Source: Methanosarcinales archaeon
GTDB taxonomy: Archaea > Halobacteriota > Methanosarcinia > Methanosarcinales > Methanocomedenaceae
Direction: 5' to 3'
Assembly (NCBI GenBank): GCA_030666885.1
Contig: DAOUWY010000008.1
Coordinates: 1 to 19,812 of the forward strand
DNA length: 19,812 nt
This document shows positions 1 to 7,934 of this stretch, one piece after another (within the stretch, counting starts at the first letter, position 1; each line of letters begins with the position of its first letter). Under the pieces are notes generated by a model. It was not told the DNA's origin. It saw only the letters and a list, made by a program, of their open reading frames with translations, and made no database searches. Made by a program: the position numbers and the translations under genes.

Positions 1-113
1 GGTTCAACCGTCGGAAGTCAAAGTCGAGAGGACTCCTCTTCTATCGCCTACTTGAACAAAGTGTCACAACGGCTCCTGTCTCGTACAACTCCCTCATACA
101 AGATGGATCGTGA
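1..113 (+). mobile_element. 3' end of an IS1595-family (ISXO2-like) transposase gene, truncated by window edge
   Basis: Reading from base 3 gives about 36 codons to TGA at 111-113. The peptide opens FNRRKSKSRGLLFYRLLEQ and continues through TAPVSYNSLI. An 'RFNRR...LFYRLLEQ' block is what I recognise as the C-terminal end of ISXO2-like DDE transposases (IS1595 family), which cut and paste their own element. The DDE catalytic core would lie to the left, outside the window. A plausible right terminal end follows at about 121-137 (TTTTTCATGGATACCCC), but the left end is absent so the inverted repeat cannot be paired. Whether the copy is intact cannot be judged. The family call rests on memory of the motif. 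Confidence 0.72.
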
Positions 114-209
114 TTGTAGGTTTTTCATGGATACCCCCTTAAATTAAAAAGTCCCCTATTTCAAGCTATGGCATCATACGATGCACGGTCACTCAAATAA
201 TAAAAGAAA

Positions 210-379
210 GGGGAGTTAAAATCTATAGATGAACTGCTCCGGGAGGTTCAGGCTGAAAAGGAATATCTTTTAGACACATTTCGAGCAATAAAAGAAACAT
301 TGCAGCGAAAAGAAAAGACAGTTATGCTTGAACTAAAGTCATAGGCATAATATTGCCTCGAAACACAATATACTTTTAA
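210..379 (+). pseudogene. Decayed HepT-like (toxin-type) gene remnant
   Basis: From 222 a reading frame gives a helical, charged peptide (SIDELLREVQAEKEYLLDTF, then RAIKETLQRKEKTVMLEL), ending at TAG 342-344. A shift of one frame at about 338 continues IGIILPRNTIY before TAA at 377. This resembles the N-terminal helices of small HepT-like/DUF86-type proteins, where 'EKTVIEL' is followed by a segment ending in 'HN-IY'. A good ribosome-binding site, GGGGAG, sits at 210-215, but no ATG, GTG or TTG follows in frame after the TAA at 217-219, and the rest of the roughly 110-150 residue family length is missing. I read it as a dead toxin-type gene next to the insertion-sequence end. No antitoxin gene is visible. 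The family assignment is tentative. Confidence 0.42.
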
Positions 380-416
380 AATACATTTTAGTATTATAAC
401 TCCCGCCATGCAAAAG

Positions 417-436
417 TTCAACTTTAGACAGTTGAA
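417..436 (-). terminator. Possible hairpin terminator for the cdc48/PRC pair
   Basis: TTCAACT (417-423) and AGTTGAA (430-436) form a perfect 7-bp inverted repeat with a 6-nt loop. It lies 45 bp downstream of the PRC-barrel stop codon. On the minus strand the stem is followed by a short CTTTTG run rather than a long T tract. Archaeal termination depends mostly on T tracts, so the hairpin may be incidental. Confidence 0.3.
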
Positions 437-480
437 AAGCCCGATAATGCAACACAACCATAATGAAAAGATGACCGTAT

Positions 481-762
481 TCAGCCCTCAGTAACTGGCG
501 GCTCGGCTGCTGAAGCTAAGGACATGGTCTTGTCAACTACAATATAATCTTTGATAGCCCTGACAGAATCAAAAGGCATGAGGACAAAATCACCTTCTTC
601 TTTGTATTTCCCTTTATCAAGTGCGATGTCAGGTTTAACCACAATATCTTCAATGGAACCGCTGCGGACATCCATCACAATATTGTTCAATACTCCAAGG
701 GTCACTCCATCCGAACTGACAACCTGTTTATCCCTGAGATTCCTTGCAAATATTTTATTCAT
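481..762 (-). CDS. PRC-barrel domain protein, CdpB-like
   Basis: A 93-residue single-domain protein when started at the ATG of MNKIFARNL. That start is chosen because GGAGG lies 8 nt upstream; an ATG two codons earlier would sit only 2 nt from GGAGG. The sequence has the PRC-barrel pattern: a conserved N-terminal block (ARNLRDKQVVSSDGVTLG), a strand with 'GSIEDIVVKPD', then FDSVRAIKDYIVV. Bacterial PRC barrels bind ribosome-maturation and photosynthetic-reaction-centre partners. The closest relatives I know are the small haloarchaeal PRC-barrel proteins CdpB1/CdpB2, which link FtsZ-based division components; that functional link is inference. It starts 19 bp after the cdc48 stop on the same strand, so the two are probably co-transcribed. 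Confidence 0.85.
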   Translation of the reverse strand: MNKIFARNLRDKQVVSSDGVTLGVLNNIVMDVRSGSIEDIVVKPDIALDKGKYKEEGDFVLMPFDSVRAIKDYIVVDKTMSLASAAEPPVTEG

Positions 763-781
763 TACCATATCCTCCAAATTT

Positions 782-3001
782 TTATCGATAACCTATATAT
801 GACTTTTGTTCCGTTTTAGTCTTGCCCTTGAACTGTGCTTCCATTCGCTTGTAATATTCACGAATGTCCTCATTAAGAGCAGGTCTTACTTTCTTTAATG
901 CAGCACTGAAATGCTTCATCCTGACTATATCAGTATCAAAATCTTCCCGCATTGCAGCCATAACAGCCTCACGGCACACGGCTTCCAGGTCCGCACCCAC
1001 ATAACCCTCGGTAGATTCGGCAATTTCGACAATATCAACATCATCTGACAATGGTATATTTTCAATGTGTATCTTTAGTATCTCAATACGTCCGTCCCTG
1101 GACGGGGGACCTATGAACACGGCCCTGTCGAACCGCCCTGAACGTATCAGGGCAGGGTCCATGATATCAGGCCGGTTAGTTGCTGCCACCACCACCACAT
1201 CCTTTAAAGCCTCCAGCCCATCCATTTCAATTAAAAGCTGGTTCACTACCCGTTCCAGTGCTTTGCTTCCTGCATCCATTCCCCTGATCGGTGCCAGGGC
1301 ATCGATCTCATCAAAGAAGATTATACACGGTGCCACCTGTCTTGCTTTCCTGAACACCTCCCGGATTGCCTTCTCACTTTCTCCGATCCATTTTGATAGC
1401 AGTTGCGGACCGCGTATACTGATAAAATTGGCATTTGTTTCTGTTGCCACGGCCTTGGCGATAAGCGTCTTTCCGGTTCCAGGAGGACCGTAAAGCAGTA
1501 CGCCCTTAGGCGGCTGGATGCCCATCTCCCTGAACCGGTCCGGTCTGCGAAGAGGCCATTCAATAGTCTCCATGATCTCCTGGCGCCCCTTCTTTAAGCC
1601 GCCCACCTGGTTCCAGGTCACAGTGGGTATTTCGACCATGACCTCACGCATGGCAGAAGGGTCGATTTCCTTTAGCGCATTATCAAAGTCCCTTGCTGTG
1701 ATCTTGATCTCATCAAGCAGTTCCGGGGGTATCTCCTGGTCAAGATTAAATTTCGGTATAAAATGCCTCAACCCTTTCATTGCCGATTCCTTGCACAGTG
1801 CTGCCAGGTCAGCCCCCACGAACCCCACTGTATGATCTGCCAGTATTTCCAGATCCACATCATCTTCCAGGGGCATACCCCTGGTGTGTATCTGTAATAT
1901 CTCCAAACGATCGTCCCTGTCAGGAACCCCTATCTCAATTTCCCTGTCAAACCGTCCCGGGCGGCGCAGTGCGGGGTCAATGGCATTGACCCTGTTAGTG
2001 GCGCCTATAACCACCACCTGCCCCCTCTCACCAATCCCATCCATCATGGTAAGCAACTGGGCAACAACCCTGCGTTCCACTTCACTTGTAATATCCGAGC
2101 GCTTACCTGCAATAGCATCCAGCTCATCAAAGAATATTATACCGGGCGCATCACTTGCAGCTTCTTCAAACATATCCCTTAGTTTTTTTTCACTCTCACC
2201 ATGATATTTACTTATAATCTCCGGGCCTGCAATAGAATGGAATTTTGCACCACTTTCATTAGCAACAGCCCTGGCGATCAAAGTCTTGCCAGTACCGGGC
2301 GGCCCGTGCATCAAGACACCCTGGGGTGCACTGATACCAAGTTTTGTGAACACTTCGGGATGCTTCAGGGGTAGTTCTATCAACTCACGAAGGCGCTGGA
2401 TCTCTTCACCCAGGCCCCCAAGATCCTCATATGTAATTCCTGTACTGGCCACTATATCATAACCAGTGGCAGGCTTCTCCTGTAGTTCGATCTCAGTAGT
2501 ATCCTTGATTATGACCGCACCTTTTGGTTCAACATCCACTGCTACCAGGCGTATGGTATGACCCGTATTCACCTGGCCCACAATAGGTTGGGCAACAGTA
2601 CTGACAACCGGTATTATGTCACCTTCCATAAGAACCCGTTTTGATATCTGGCGTTTAACAAGTACATTTGCCGAACCACTGAGCTGGATCCCCTCTCCTT
2701 CGGCGGGTGCCAGGACGATCTTCCCGGCATCCATTGGTGCAGCTTTCGTTACTGATACCTGCTCGCCCAGTCCGACACCCGCATTCTGGCGTGTATAACC
2801 GTCAATCCTTATGGTATCGGTGTCCCAGTCCTGTTGATCTGCTCTCCAGACCTTGGCTACAGTGGTTTTTGTACCTTCAAGGAAAACAAAGTCGCCGACA
2901 GAAATTTGAAGTTTCTGGATGGTATGGGGATCTATCCTGGCAATGCCTTTAGAAGAATCAGTGGGATAAGCTTTTGTGACTTTGAGTTGAATTGGCTCCA
3001 A
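782..3001 (-). CDS. cdc48: Cdc48/VAT-type AAA+ ATPase (p97 family)
   Basis: A 739-residue tandem AAA+ unfoldase. The N domain (about 1-180) is the double-psi-barrel plus clam type seen in Cdc48/VAT. D1 carries Walker A GPPGTGKT at 233-240, Walker B IIFFDE at 288-293, a pore tyrosine in SKYHGESE (Y266) and arginine fingers in RRPGR. D2 carries Walker A at 505-512, Walker B at 560-565 and a pore tryptophan in SKWIGESE (W538). Length is normal for archaeal Cdc48, which threads substrates by ATP hydrolysis and can feed the 20S proteasome. The tail ends SYIGYR, so the penultimate Tyr of HbYX-like proteasome-docking tails is present, but the preceding residue is Gly rather than a hydrophobic one. 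The start codon is TTG (2999-3001) with AAAGGACGG about 7 nt upstream; no ATG is near. The PRC-barrel gene follows in the same direction. Confidence 0.96.
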   Translation of the reverse strand: MEPIQLKVTKAYPTDSSKGIARIDPHTIQKLQISVGDFVFLEGTKTTVAKVWRADQQDWDTDTIRIDGYTRQNAGVGLGEQVSVTKAAPMDAGKIVLAPAEGEGIQLSGSANVLVKRQISKRVLMEGDIIPVVSTVAQPIVGQVNTGHTIRLVAVDVEPKGAVIIKDTTEIELQEKPATGYDIVASTGITYEDLGGLGEEIQRLRELIELPLKHPEVFTKLGISAPQGVLMHGPPGTGKTLIARAVANESGAKFHSIAGPEIISKYHGESEKKLRDMFEEAASDAPGIIFFDELDAIAGKRSDITSEVERRVVAQLLTMMDGIGERGQVVVIGATNRVNAIDPALRRPGRFDREIEIGVPDRDDRLEILQIHTRGMPLEDDVDLEILADHTVGFVGADLAALCKESAMKGLRHFIPKFNLDQEIPPELLDEIKITARDFDNALKEIDPSAMREVMVEIPTVTWNQVGGLKKGRQEIMETIEWPLRRPDRFREMGIQPPKGVLLYGPPGTGKTLIAKAVATETNANFISIRGPQLLSKWIGESEKAIREVFRKARQVAPCIIFFDEIDALAPIRGMDAGSKALERVVNQLLIEMDGLEALKDVVVVAATNRPDIMDPALIRSGRFDRAVFIGPPSRDGRIEILKIHIENIPLSDDVDIVEIAESTEGYVGADLEAVCREAVMAAMREDFDTDIVRMKHFSAALKKVRPALNEDIREYYKRMEAQFKGKTKTEQKSYIGYR

Positions 3002-3019
3002 TTGTTTTCCGTCCTTTAA

Positions 3020-3060
3020 TGTAAAATAATTTATAAAATGTGTTAATTGGGTACATATAA
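3020..3060. promoter_or_regulatory. Divergent promoter region for cdc48 (-) and larC (+)
   Basis: Only 93 bp separate the cdc48 start (3001) from the larC ATG (3095). The AT-rich block 3025-3038 contains TTTATAAAA read on plus and TTTTATAAAT read on minus, so overlapping TATA boxes could serve both strands. On minus this box is about 30-35 bp upstream of the TTG, giving a very short leader. A second TATA-like stretch (ACATATAAG, 3053-3061) is nearer to larC. Placement is by spacing and base composition only. Confidence 0.5.
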
Positions 3061-3094
3061 GTATTTTTCCAATAAAAGCTATCTGGTTAGCAAT

Positions 3095-4315
3095 ATGGAC
3101 ATGACATCAAGAGTTCTGGTACTGGACCCATTTTCAGGAGCATCAGGAGATATGTTTATCGGGAGCCTGCTGGGCCTGGGTGCTGATGAAGAATTGGTTA
3201 AAGATGCAATGGAATCGGCAGCAGACGTCACGGTTAATATCTCCGAAGCGAAGCAAGGGCTGTTACTGGCAATTAAAGTGGAAGTGGTCCAGCACTCAGA
3301 CACCAGGCAGACATACGCCCGGATGGTGAAGCAAATAAAGTCAACCGGAGTGCCCAGGCAGGTGGAACAGGACGTGCTGGGCGTACTGGAACTGATGGGC
3401 AAATCCGAATCCAGGGTACATGGAACACCACTGGATGAACTGCACCTGCACGAGATGGGGCAGCAGGATGCCGTTGCTGATATTGTGGGTGCGGTGTTTG
3501 CGTTCCATAACCTGGAACTGCCTGGGTCCCGGGTATTGTGCATGCCGGTTTCGGTGGGAGGCGGCTATGTTGAAACAGCACATGGACTGCTGCCGGTACC
3601 GGCACCTGCAACTCTTTCCATACTGGATTCATCGAGCCTGGTGTGGCGTGGGGGGCCTGTAGATCACGAATTGCTAACACCGACAGGTGCTGCCATACTG
3701 GCGTACCTGGTCAAAAAGTATGGTTCAATTTGCCCGGTATATCCCAGGATGACATCGTCTGTTACAGGATACGGGGCAGGTTCGAAAGATACTGGCATGC
3801 CCAATGTGCTGCGCTCGGTGCTGGGAGAACTTGATGCAGGGCTTGCAATTGACCATGTTGAGATGCTGGAGACTAATGTTGATGATGTGACCGGGGAGAT
3901 AGTGGGATACCTTATACAGGAACTGATGGATGACGGTGCACTCGATGTCTCAGTGATACCTGCTACTATGAAAAAGGGAAGAAGTGGATTTTTGATCAAG
4001 GTGGTCTGCAGGCCTGAAGATACAAACAGGCTTGCGCATAAGATCATTGCAGTGACAGGAAGCCTGGGTGTGCGGCTAATTCCTGTCAGGCACAGGCTTA
4101 CTGCACTGCGCAGGATGATGGATATAGAGATACAGGTCTCAGGCAGGCCATACCAGGTGCCGGTGAAGGTGGGGTGTGACAACAGCGGGAACGTACTGAA
4201 TATTTCTGCAGAATTTGAGGATTGCAGGCTAATTGCACAGGAGACAGGGTTGCAGGTGAAGGACCTGATGCGCAGGGCTGAAGAATCGGCAAGGATGCAC
4301 ATTGATGCAGAATAG
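3095..4315 (+). CDS. larC: LarC-family nickel-pincer cofactor biosynthesis protein
   Basis: 406 residues from ATG 3095 (MDMTSRVLV). The frame also opens at a TTG at 3047, but that would place the start inside the promoter and add 16 residues unlike the family; ATG 3101 is a close alternative. Family hallmarks (numbering from 3095) are DPFSGASGDM near the N-terminus, ELHLHEMG (115-122), ETNVDD (259-264) and PATMKKGRSG (289-298). LarC is the CTP-dependent nickel insertase that completes the nickel-pincer nucleotide used by lactate racemase and other LarA-type enzymes. The partners LarB and LarE are not in the window. The protein is near full family length. The mfnA ATG begins 38 bp downstream on the same strand, so a shared transcript is likely although the pathways are unrelated. 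Confidence 0.9.
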   Translation: MDMTSRVLVLDPFSGASGDMFIGSLLGLGADEELVKDAMESAADVTVNISEAKQGLLLAIKVEVVQHSDTRQTYARMVKQIKSTGVPRQVEQDVLGVLELMGKSESRVHGTPLDELHLHEMGQQDAVADIVGAVFAFHNLELPGSRVLCMPVSVGGGYVETAHGLLPVPAPATLSILDSSSLVWRGGPVDHELLTPTGAAILAYLVKKYGSICPVYPRMTSSVTGYGAGSKDTGMPNVLRSVLGELDAGLAIDHVEMLETNVDDVTGEIVGYLIQELMDDGALDVSVIPATMKKGRSGFLIKVVCRPEDTNRLAHKIIAVTGSLGVRLIPVRHRLTALRRMMDIEIQVSGRPYQVPVKVGCDNSGNVLNISAEFEDCRLIAQETGLQVKDLMRRAEESARMHIDAE

Positions 4316-4353
4316 AACAATTTAACAATACTGCTTACCTTTGGTTGCGACAT

Positions 4354-5478
4354 ATGAGAGATAAGGGCGAGACCAAACACGATATCCTGAACAGTCTTGA
4401 AAGTTACAGGGCCAGGGATATTTCCTATGACCGGGTGTTAAGCGCCATGTGCACCCGACCGCATCCCATTGCTGTTGCCGCTCATGAAATGTTCATGGAG
4501 ACCAACCTGGGTGATGCGGGGCTGTTCCCTGGCACACATGAGCTGGAATGTAAGGTAGTCAGGATGCTGGGTGGTATGCTTGGTGACCCGTCAGTGTACG
4601 GCTATATTACTACCGGCGGCACCGAATCCAATATACAGGCTATGCGGGCTGCCAGGAATTCGGGAATGAGTACAAAGCCTAATATCGTGGTGCCCGAGTC
4701 AGCGCATTTCTCATTTGATAAAATAGCTGACATTCTGAAGTTGGAACTGCGCAAAGCTGAACTTGATAACAGCTTCAGGGTGGATCCGGGGTCAGTGGAT
4801 TCGCTGATCGATGATAATACAATTGCAATTGTGGGTATAGCAGGTACTACCGAATTCGGGCAGATCGACCCCATCAGGGAACTTTCAGACATTGCTTTGG
4901 ATAAGAATCTGTTCCTGCATGTGGATGCGGCTTTCGGGGCCTTTGTGATCCCCTTCCTTGACGTGGAATATGATTTTGATTTCAGGCTGCCAGGAGTATC
5001 TTCCATGACAGCAGACCCACATAAGATGGGACTGTGTACCATTCCGGCAGGTGGATTGCTGTTTCGGGACCAATCCCACCTGGAAGGGCTGCAGACCAGG
5101 ACGCACTACCTGACCATTGATACCCAGCATTCCCTGAGCGGGACACGCAGCGGGGCTGTGGTCGCAGCTTCATATGCTGTTATGAGGCATCTTGGAATGG
5201 AAGGATACCGCAGTTTAATGGATTACTGCATGGGACTGACCCGGCGGCTGGTTGAGCGTGCAAGGGGTTTTGGTGTGGAGCCGTTGGTTGAACCGGTAAT
5301 GAATGTGGTGGTACTGGACGTGGGCGATACTGCTGCTGTAAGACAGGCTCTTGCAAAAAAAGGCTGGTCCACATCAATAACACGCGATCCTGTTGGAATG
5401 AGACTGGTCATAATGCCACACCTTAGTGAAAGTGTGATGGATGAGTTCCTGGATGACCTTGAGGGAATATGTGGGTAA
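4354..5478 (+). CDS. mfnA: L-tyrosine/L-aspartate decarboxylase MfnA
   Basis: 374 residues from ATG 4354 (MRDKGETKH); an in-frame TTG at 4345 would add three. The protein is a group II PLP-dependent decarboxylase: TTGGTESN (86-93), HVDAAFG with the PLP-pairing Asp (D191), and DPHKMG with the Schiff-base lysine (K224). Archaeal MfnA decarboxylates tyrosine to tyramine, the phenolic part of methanofuran, and can also make beta-alanine from aspartate for coenzyme A. Its presence supports a C1-metabolising methanogen-lineage organism. It probably shares a transcript with larC. Its stop lies 3 bp from the stop of the convergent TFS gene. Confidence 0.92.
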   Translation: MRDKGETKHDILNSLESYRARDISYDRVLSAMCTRPHPIAVAAHEMFMETNLGDAGLFPGTHELECKVVRMLGGMLGDPSVYGYITTGGTESNIQAMRAARNSGMSTKPNIVVPESAHFSFDKIADILKLELRKAELDNSFRVDPGSVDSLIDDNTIAIVGIAGTTEFGQIDPIRELSDIALDKNLFLHVDAAFGAFVIPFLDVEYDFDFRLPGVSSMTADPHKMGLCTIPAGGLLFRDQSHLEGLQTRTHYLTIDTQHSLSGTRSGAVVAASYAVMRHLGMEGYRSLMDYCMGLTRRLVERARGFGVEPLVEPVMNVVVLDVGDTAAVRQALAKKGWSTSITRDPVGMRLVIMPHLSESVMDEFLDDLEGICG

Positions 5479-5481
5479 CCG

Positions 5482-5787
5482 TTAGTCGTACTCTCTCCAT
5501 GTCCGGCCGCATTTGGTGCACCTGAAGAACCTGGTCTCACTCTCATCTGCCGACCTTAGCTGCCTTAGCCACCAGTAAGCAGTTTTATTACCACATTCCT
5601 CACATTTGACCTTGGTAGTAGGAAGTCCTGCTGCTTCATCGCCCTCCAGGACCGTGATCTCTCTTTCCTTGAATTCCTTTTTTTCAATGATCTTTTTGGT
5701 CTTTTCTTTCTCAAAACCACATTTCCTGCATTTCATCATGCCGCCGGAGGGCATCATCATACTTTTACATTGAGGACAAAATTCCAT
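5482..5787 (-). CDS. tfs: Transcription factor S (TFS), archaeal TFIIS-like cleavage factor
   Basis: 101 residues, the usual length. An N-terminal zinc ribbon (MEFCPQCKSMM with a second pair CRKC at about 20-23) resembles Rpb9. A basic linker (about 26-40) leads to the C-terminal zinc ribbon with pairs CEEC and CTKC. The QLRSADESET loop carries the acidic D-E pair that reaches the RNA polymerase active site and stimulates cleavage of backtracked transcripts. A ribosome-binding site (GGAAG) lies about 10 nt upstream of the ATG, and a TATA-like TATTATAAT is near 5815-5822. The gene therefore has its own promoter in the 122-bp gap after the AMMECR1-domain gene. It converges on mfnA with 3 bp between stop codons. 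Confidence 0.94.
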   Translation of the reverse strand: MEFCPQCKSMMMPSGGMMKCRKCGFEKEKTKKIIEKKEFKEREITVLEGDEAAGLPTTKVKCEECGNKTAYWWLRQLRSADESETRFFRCTKCGRTWREYD

Positions 5788-5909
5788 TCTATTTTACTTC
5801 CTTTTACTTCCTGGTATTATAATACTGGTAATAGTACTAAAATGATCTATGTAACTATGTAAAATGTTCGATAACCTGCTCTTTTATTATAACTCATGAT
5901 GACTCATTA

Positions 5910-6494
5910 TCACTCATGAAATATCTGGCCTTCAAAGGCAAACACCTCAGTATCTGACTCGAACCACGCATCAGGGAACAGTCCCGCCTTCATGCAGGTC
6001 TGGCCCAGGAACTCTTCTGCATCAAAATTGTTTTCTACAGCCACTTGGGGCAGCAATAGTCCCGAATACAGCCCCTTTTGAACGATAAGTCCATGCCTGC
6101 CCACTTCTATCTTACCTGGCAGTTCTTCAGGTCTTGCTTTAAGCCTGTGCGGCATAGTAAGCACTGTGACCTCGATCTCCAGGTTCTCAAGTTCATTAAG
6201 AGTGACAGGCATGAACCTGGGGTCTTCCGTAGCAGCATTAATGGCAGAGATCACAATTGCTTCGCCCAGCGGCATGACAGGGTAGGGCCTGCCTATACAT
6301 CCCCGCAGTTCTTTAAGGGAGCCTGACCTGTTATTCAGAGTAACGAATACGCCCCTGTTATTCTGGAATATAGGTGGGACACCCGGGACACTTTCTGGTT
6401 TGATCACTTCGCCACCGCCCAGGTATTCCTCAATGGCCCTACGTGCCAGTTCCAGGGCAGTCTGCCCCTCATCCGATGTTAGCAATTCGGTCAT
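5910..6494 (-). CDS. AMMECR1-domain protein
   Basis: 194 residues, typical for archaeal single-domain AMMECR1 proteins. The signature LRGCIGR is present at about residues 63-69, with the usual GVFVTLN strand before it and EDPRFMPVT after it; the C-terminal half has LLLPQVAVEN and FLGQTCMKAG. The biochemical role is unsettled; the invariant RGCIG loop suggests catalysis or ligand binding, and the human homologue is linked to a multi-gene syndrome. It starts 20 bp after the pan stop with no clear Shine-Dalgarno, so it is most likely read from the pan transcript. This may hint at a proteostasis connection, but that is inference. Confidence 0.9.
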   Translation of the reverse strand: MTELLTSDEGQTALELARRAIEEYLGGGEVIKPESVPGVPPIFQNNRGVFVTLNNRSGSLKELRGCIGRPYPVMPLGEAIVISAINAATEDPRFMPVTLNELENLEIEVTVLTMPHRLKARPEELPGKIEVGRHGLIVQKGLYSGLLLPQVAVENNFDAEEFLGQTCMKAGLFPDAWFESDTEVFAFEGQIFHE

Positions 6495-6514
6495 AACAAT
6501 TTAAATTTTTAAAC

Positions 6515-7735
6515 TTAGCCGAACATACCTTCCGGGTTTTCTTCATGTTCGTAAATGATTACCTTATGGTAGGCATCAATAAAATCATTCATTTTGATAG
6601 TCCTGTCCCGCCTGCGTATCACGAACATACCCGCTTCTGTGACGATGGCCTTTATGTCAGCACCGCTTAAGTCATTGGTCATCTTCACCAGCTTATCAAT
6701 GTCAACATCTTTGTCCAGGGCCATGTTCCTGGTATGTATCTTGAATATTTCCAGCCGGCCTTTTTCATCTGGTAAAGGTATCTCGATGATCCTGTCGAAG
6801 CGTCCCGGCCGCAGCAGGGCAGGGTCCAGCAGGTCAATACGATTGGTGGCCGCAATTATTTTTACTTCACCACGCTCCTCAAAACCGTCCAGTTCGGACA
6901 GGAGTTGTACCATGGTCCTGTTTACCTCTGCTGAGCCTGTGGTACCGTCGTGTGTTCTGTGCCCGCCCACGGCATCGATCTCGTCGATGAATACAATACA
7001 TGGTGCCTTATCCCTTGCCATCTGGAACACATCACGAACCAGCCTTGCACCTTCTCCTACGTATTTCTGGACAAGTTCAGAACCTGACATCCTGAGGAAT
7101 GTGGCATGGGCCCGGCTGGCCACCGCTTTTGCAATGAGGGTCTTTCCGCTGCCGGGCGGCCCGTATAGAAGTATGCCCGTTGGTGGTTCCACGCCCACAT
7201 CACTGAACAGGTCCGGATCGGTGAGCGGGAGTTCAATTGTTTCTACTACTTCCTGGATCTGCTGGTCAAGCCCGCCTATGGAACTGTAATCCACATTCGG
7301 TGCCTCGATCAGTTCCATGACCCTGGCCCTCAGGTCAGCTGGTTTTGCCATTAATTTCACAATCACAAAATTGTTATTCACCGCAACCCTCATACCGGCT
7401 TCCAGTTCATCTGCCATTTCAGGCGGGACCCTGGTGATAACTTCCTGGTTGCTGCCATGCTGGCGCAGCAGTGCCATATCATTTATAATTTCCATTACTG
7501 ATGCAATGAACAAGGGCGGTAGTTTCAACTGGTTTACCTGTTCTTTAAGTTTCTGTATGGTCTGCAGGTAATTGCTGTTGGCCACAGCAGCATCAAGCAG
7601 TCGTTTCTGGAGCTGGTCGTTCTGCTCATCAAGTTGCTCGATCTTCTTGATCAATGATTGTATATCATCGTCAGGTGTATCCGGGGTATTTACGAAACCC
7701 GTTTCACCAGAAGACTTGGCTATTGTATCATCCAT
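6515..7735 (-). CDS. pan: Proteasome-activating nucleotidase PAN
   Basis: 406 residues from ATG 7735 (MDDTIAKSS); a TTG three codons upstream is possible but lies at or before the predicted transcription start. An N-terminal coiled coil (about 27-72) precedes an OB-like domain with VPPEMADELEAGMRVAV, then one AAA+ module: Walker A GPPGSGKT (about 192-199), pore loop KYVGEGA, Walker B CIVFIDEID and arginine fingers LLRPGR. PAN forms hexamers that unfold substrates and open the 20S gate. The C-terminus is GMFG, so a phenylalanine replaces the tyrosine of the canonical HbYX docking tail. It heads a transcript with the AMMECR1-domain gene. Confidence 0.95.
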   Translation of the reverse strand: MDDTIAKSSGETGFVNTPDTPDDDIQSLIKKIEQLDEQNDQLQKRLLDAAVANSNYLQTIQKLKEQVNQLKLPPLFIASVMEIINDMALLRQHGSNQEVITRVPPEMADELEAGMRVAVNNNFVIVKLMAKPADLRARVMELIEAPNVDYSSIGGLDQQIQEVVETIELPLTDPDLFSDVGVEPPTGILLYGPPGSGKTLIAKAVASRAHATFLRMSGSELVQKYVGEGARLVRDVFQMARDKAPCIVFIDEIDAVGGHRTHDGTTGSAEVNRTMVQLLSELDGFEERGEVKIIAATNRIDLLDPALLRPGRFDRIIEIPLPDEKGRLEIFKIHTRNMALDKDVDIDKLVKMTNDLSGADIKAIVTEAGMFVIRRRDRTIKMNDFIDAYHKVIIYEHEENPEGMFG

Positions 7736-7756
7736 AGGATACAAAGTTTGATATTA

Positions 7757-7770
7757 TACAATATAAATGT
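7757..7770 (-). promoter_or_regulatory. TATA box of pan, near-leaderless
   Basis: On the minus strand ACATTTATATTG is centred about 28-30 bp upstream of the pan ATG at 7735. With the usual archaeal TATA-to-start distance of about 25 bp, transcription would begin within a few bases of the ATG. No Shine-Dalgarno is visible there, which agrees with a leaderless or near-leaderless message. Confidence 0.5.
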
Positions 7771-7902
7771 TAGTATGGTTGTCCAAATATATTTTTAGAG
7801 ATATCTGCAAATGGAAATAATGATCACATTTTTGGCATGTTTTTCATCAAGCTATAGAATTTATAGCACCAAAAAGTTCTGAACATGAAAAGGATAACAC
7901 AT

Positions 7903-7914
7903 TTTTTATATATT
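7903..7914 (+). promoter_or_regulatory. TATA box of the 285-aa membrane protein gene, near-leaderless
   Basis: TTTTTTATATATTC is centred about 27 bp upstream of the ATG at 7935, and no ribosome-binding site lies in between. The spacing predicts a transcript starting at or next to the ATG. About 50 bp further upstream GCTATA-GAATT-TATAGC (7851-7867) forms a short inverted repeat that might bind a regulator. Confidence 0.5.
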
Positions 7915-7934
7915 CTAAACAATCTTTATTCAAT

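Noticed and set aside
248..457. Minus-strand 69-codon frame over the HepT-like remnant
   Set aside because: Cys/Phe-rich low-complexity product, no ribosome-binding site, and runs against the clearer plus-strand remnant.
1065..1493. Plus-strand open frame antisense to cdc48
   Set aside because: Mirrors conserved AAA+ codons of cdc48; similar mirror frames lie opposite pan (6594-7289), so this is a shadow of constrained coding.
3664..4380. Long minus-strand frame opposite larC
   Set aside because: Antisense to well-supported LarC motifs and extends into the mfnA start; product is Ser/Pro-rich without family features.
5891..5920. Three near-identical ACTCATGAT units (ACTCATGAT, ACTCATTAT, ACTCATGAA)
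   Set aside because: Short, imperfect and partly inside the AMMECR1-domain stop; too few units for a CRISPR or a convincing binding array.
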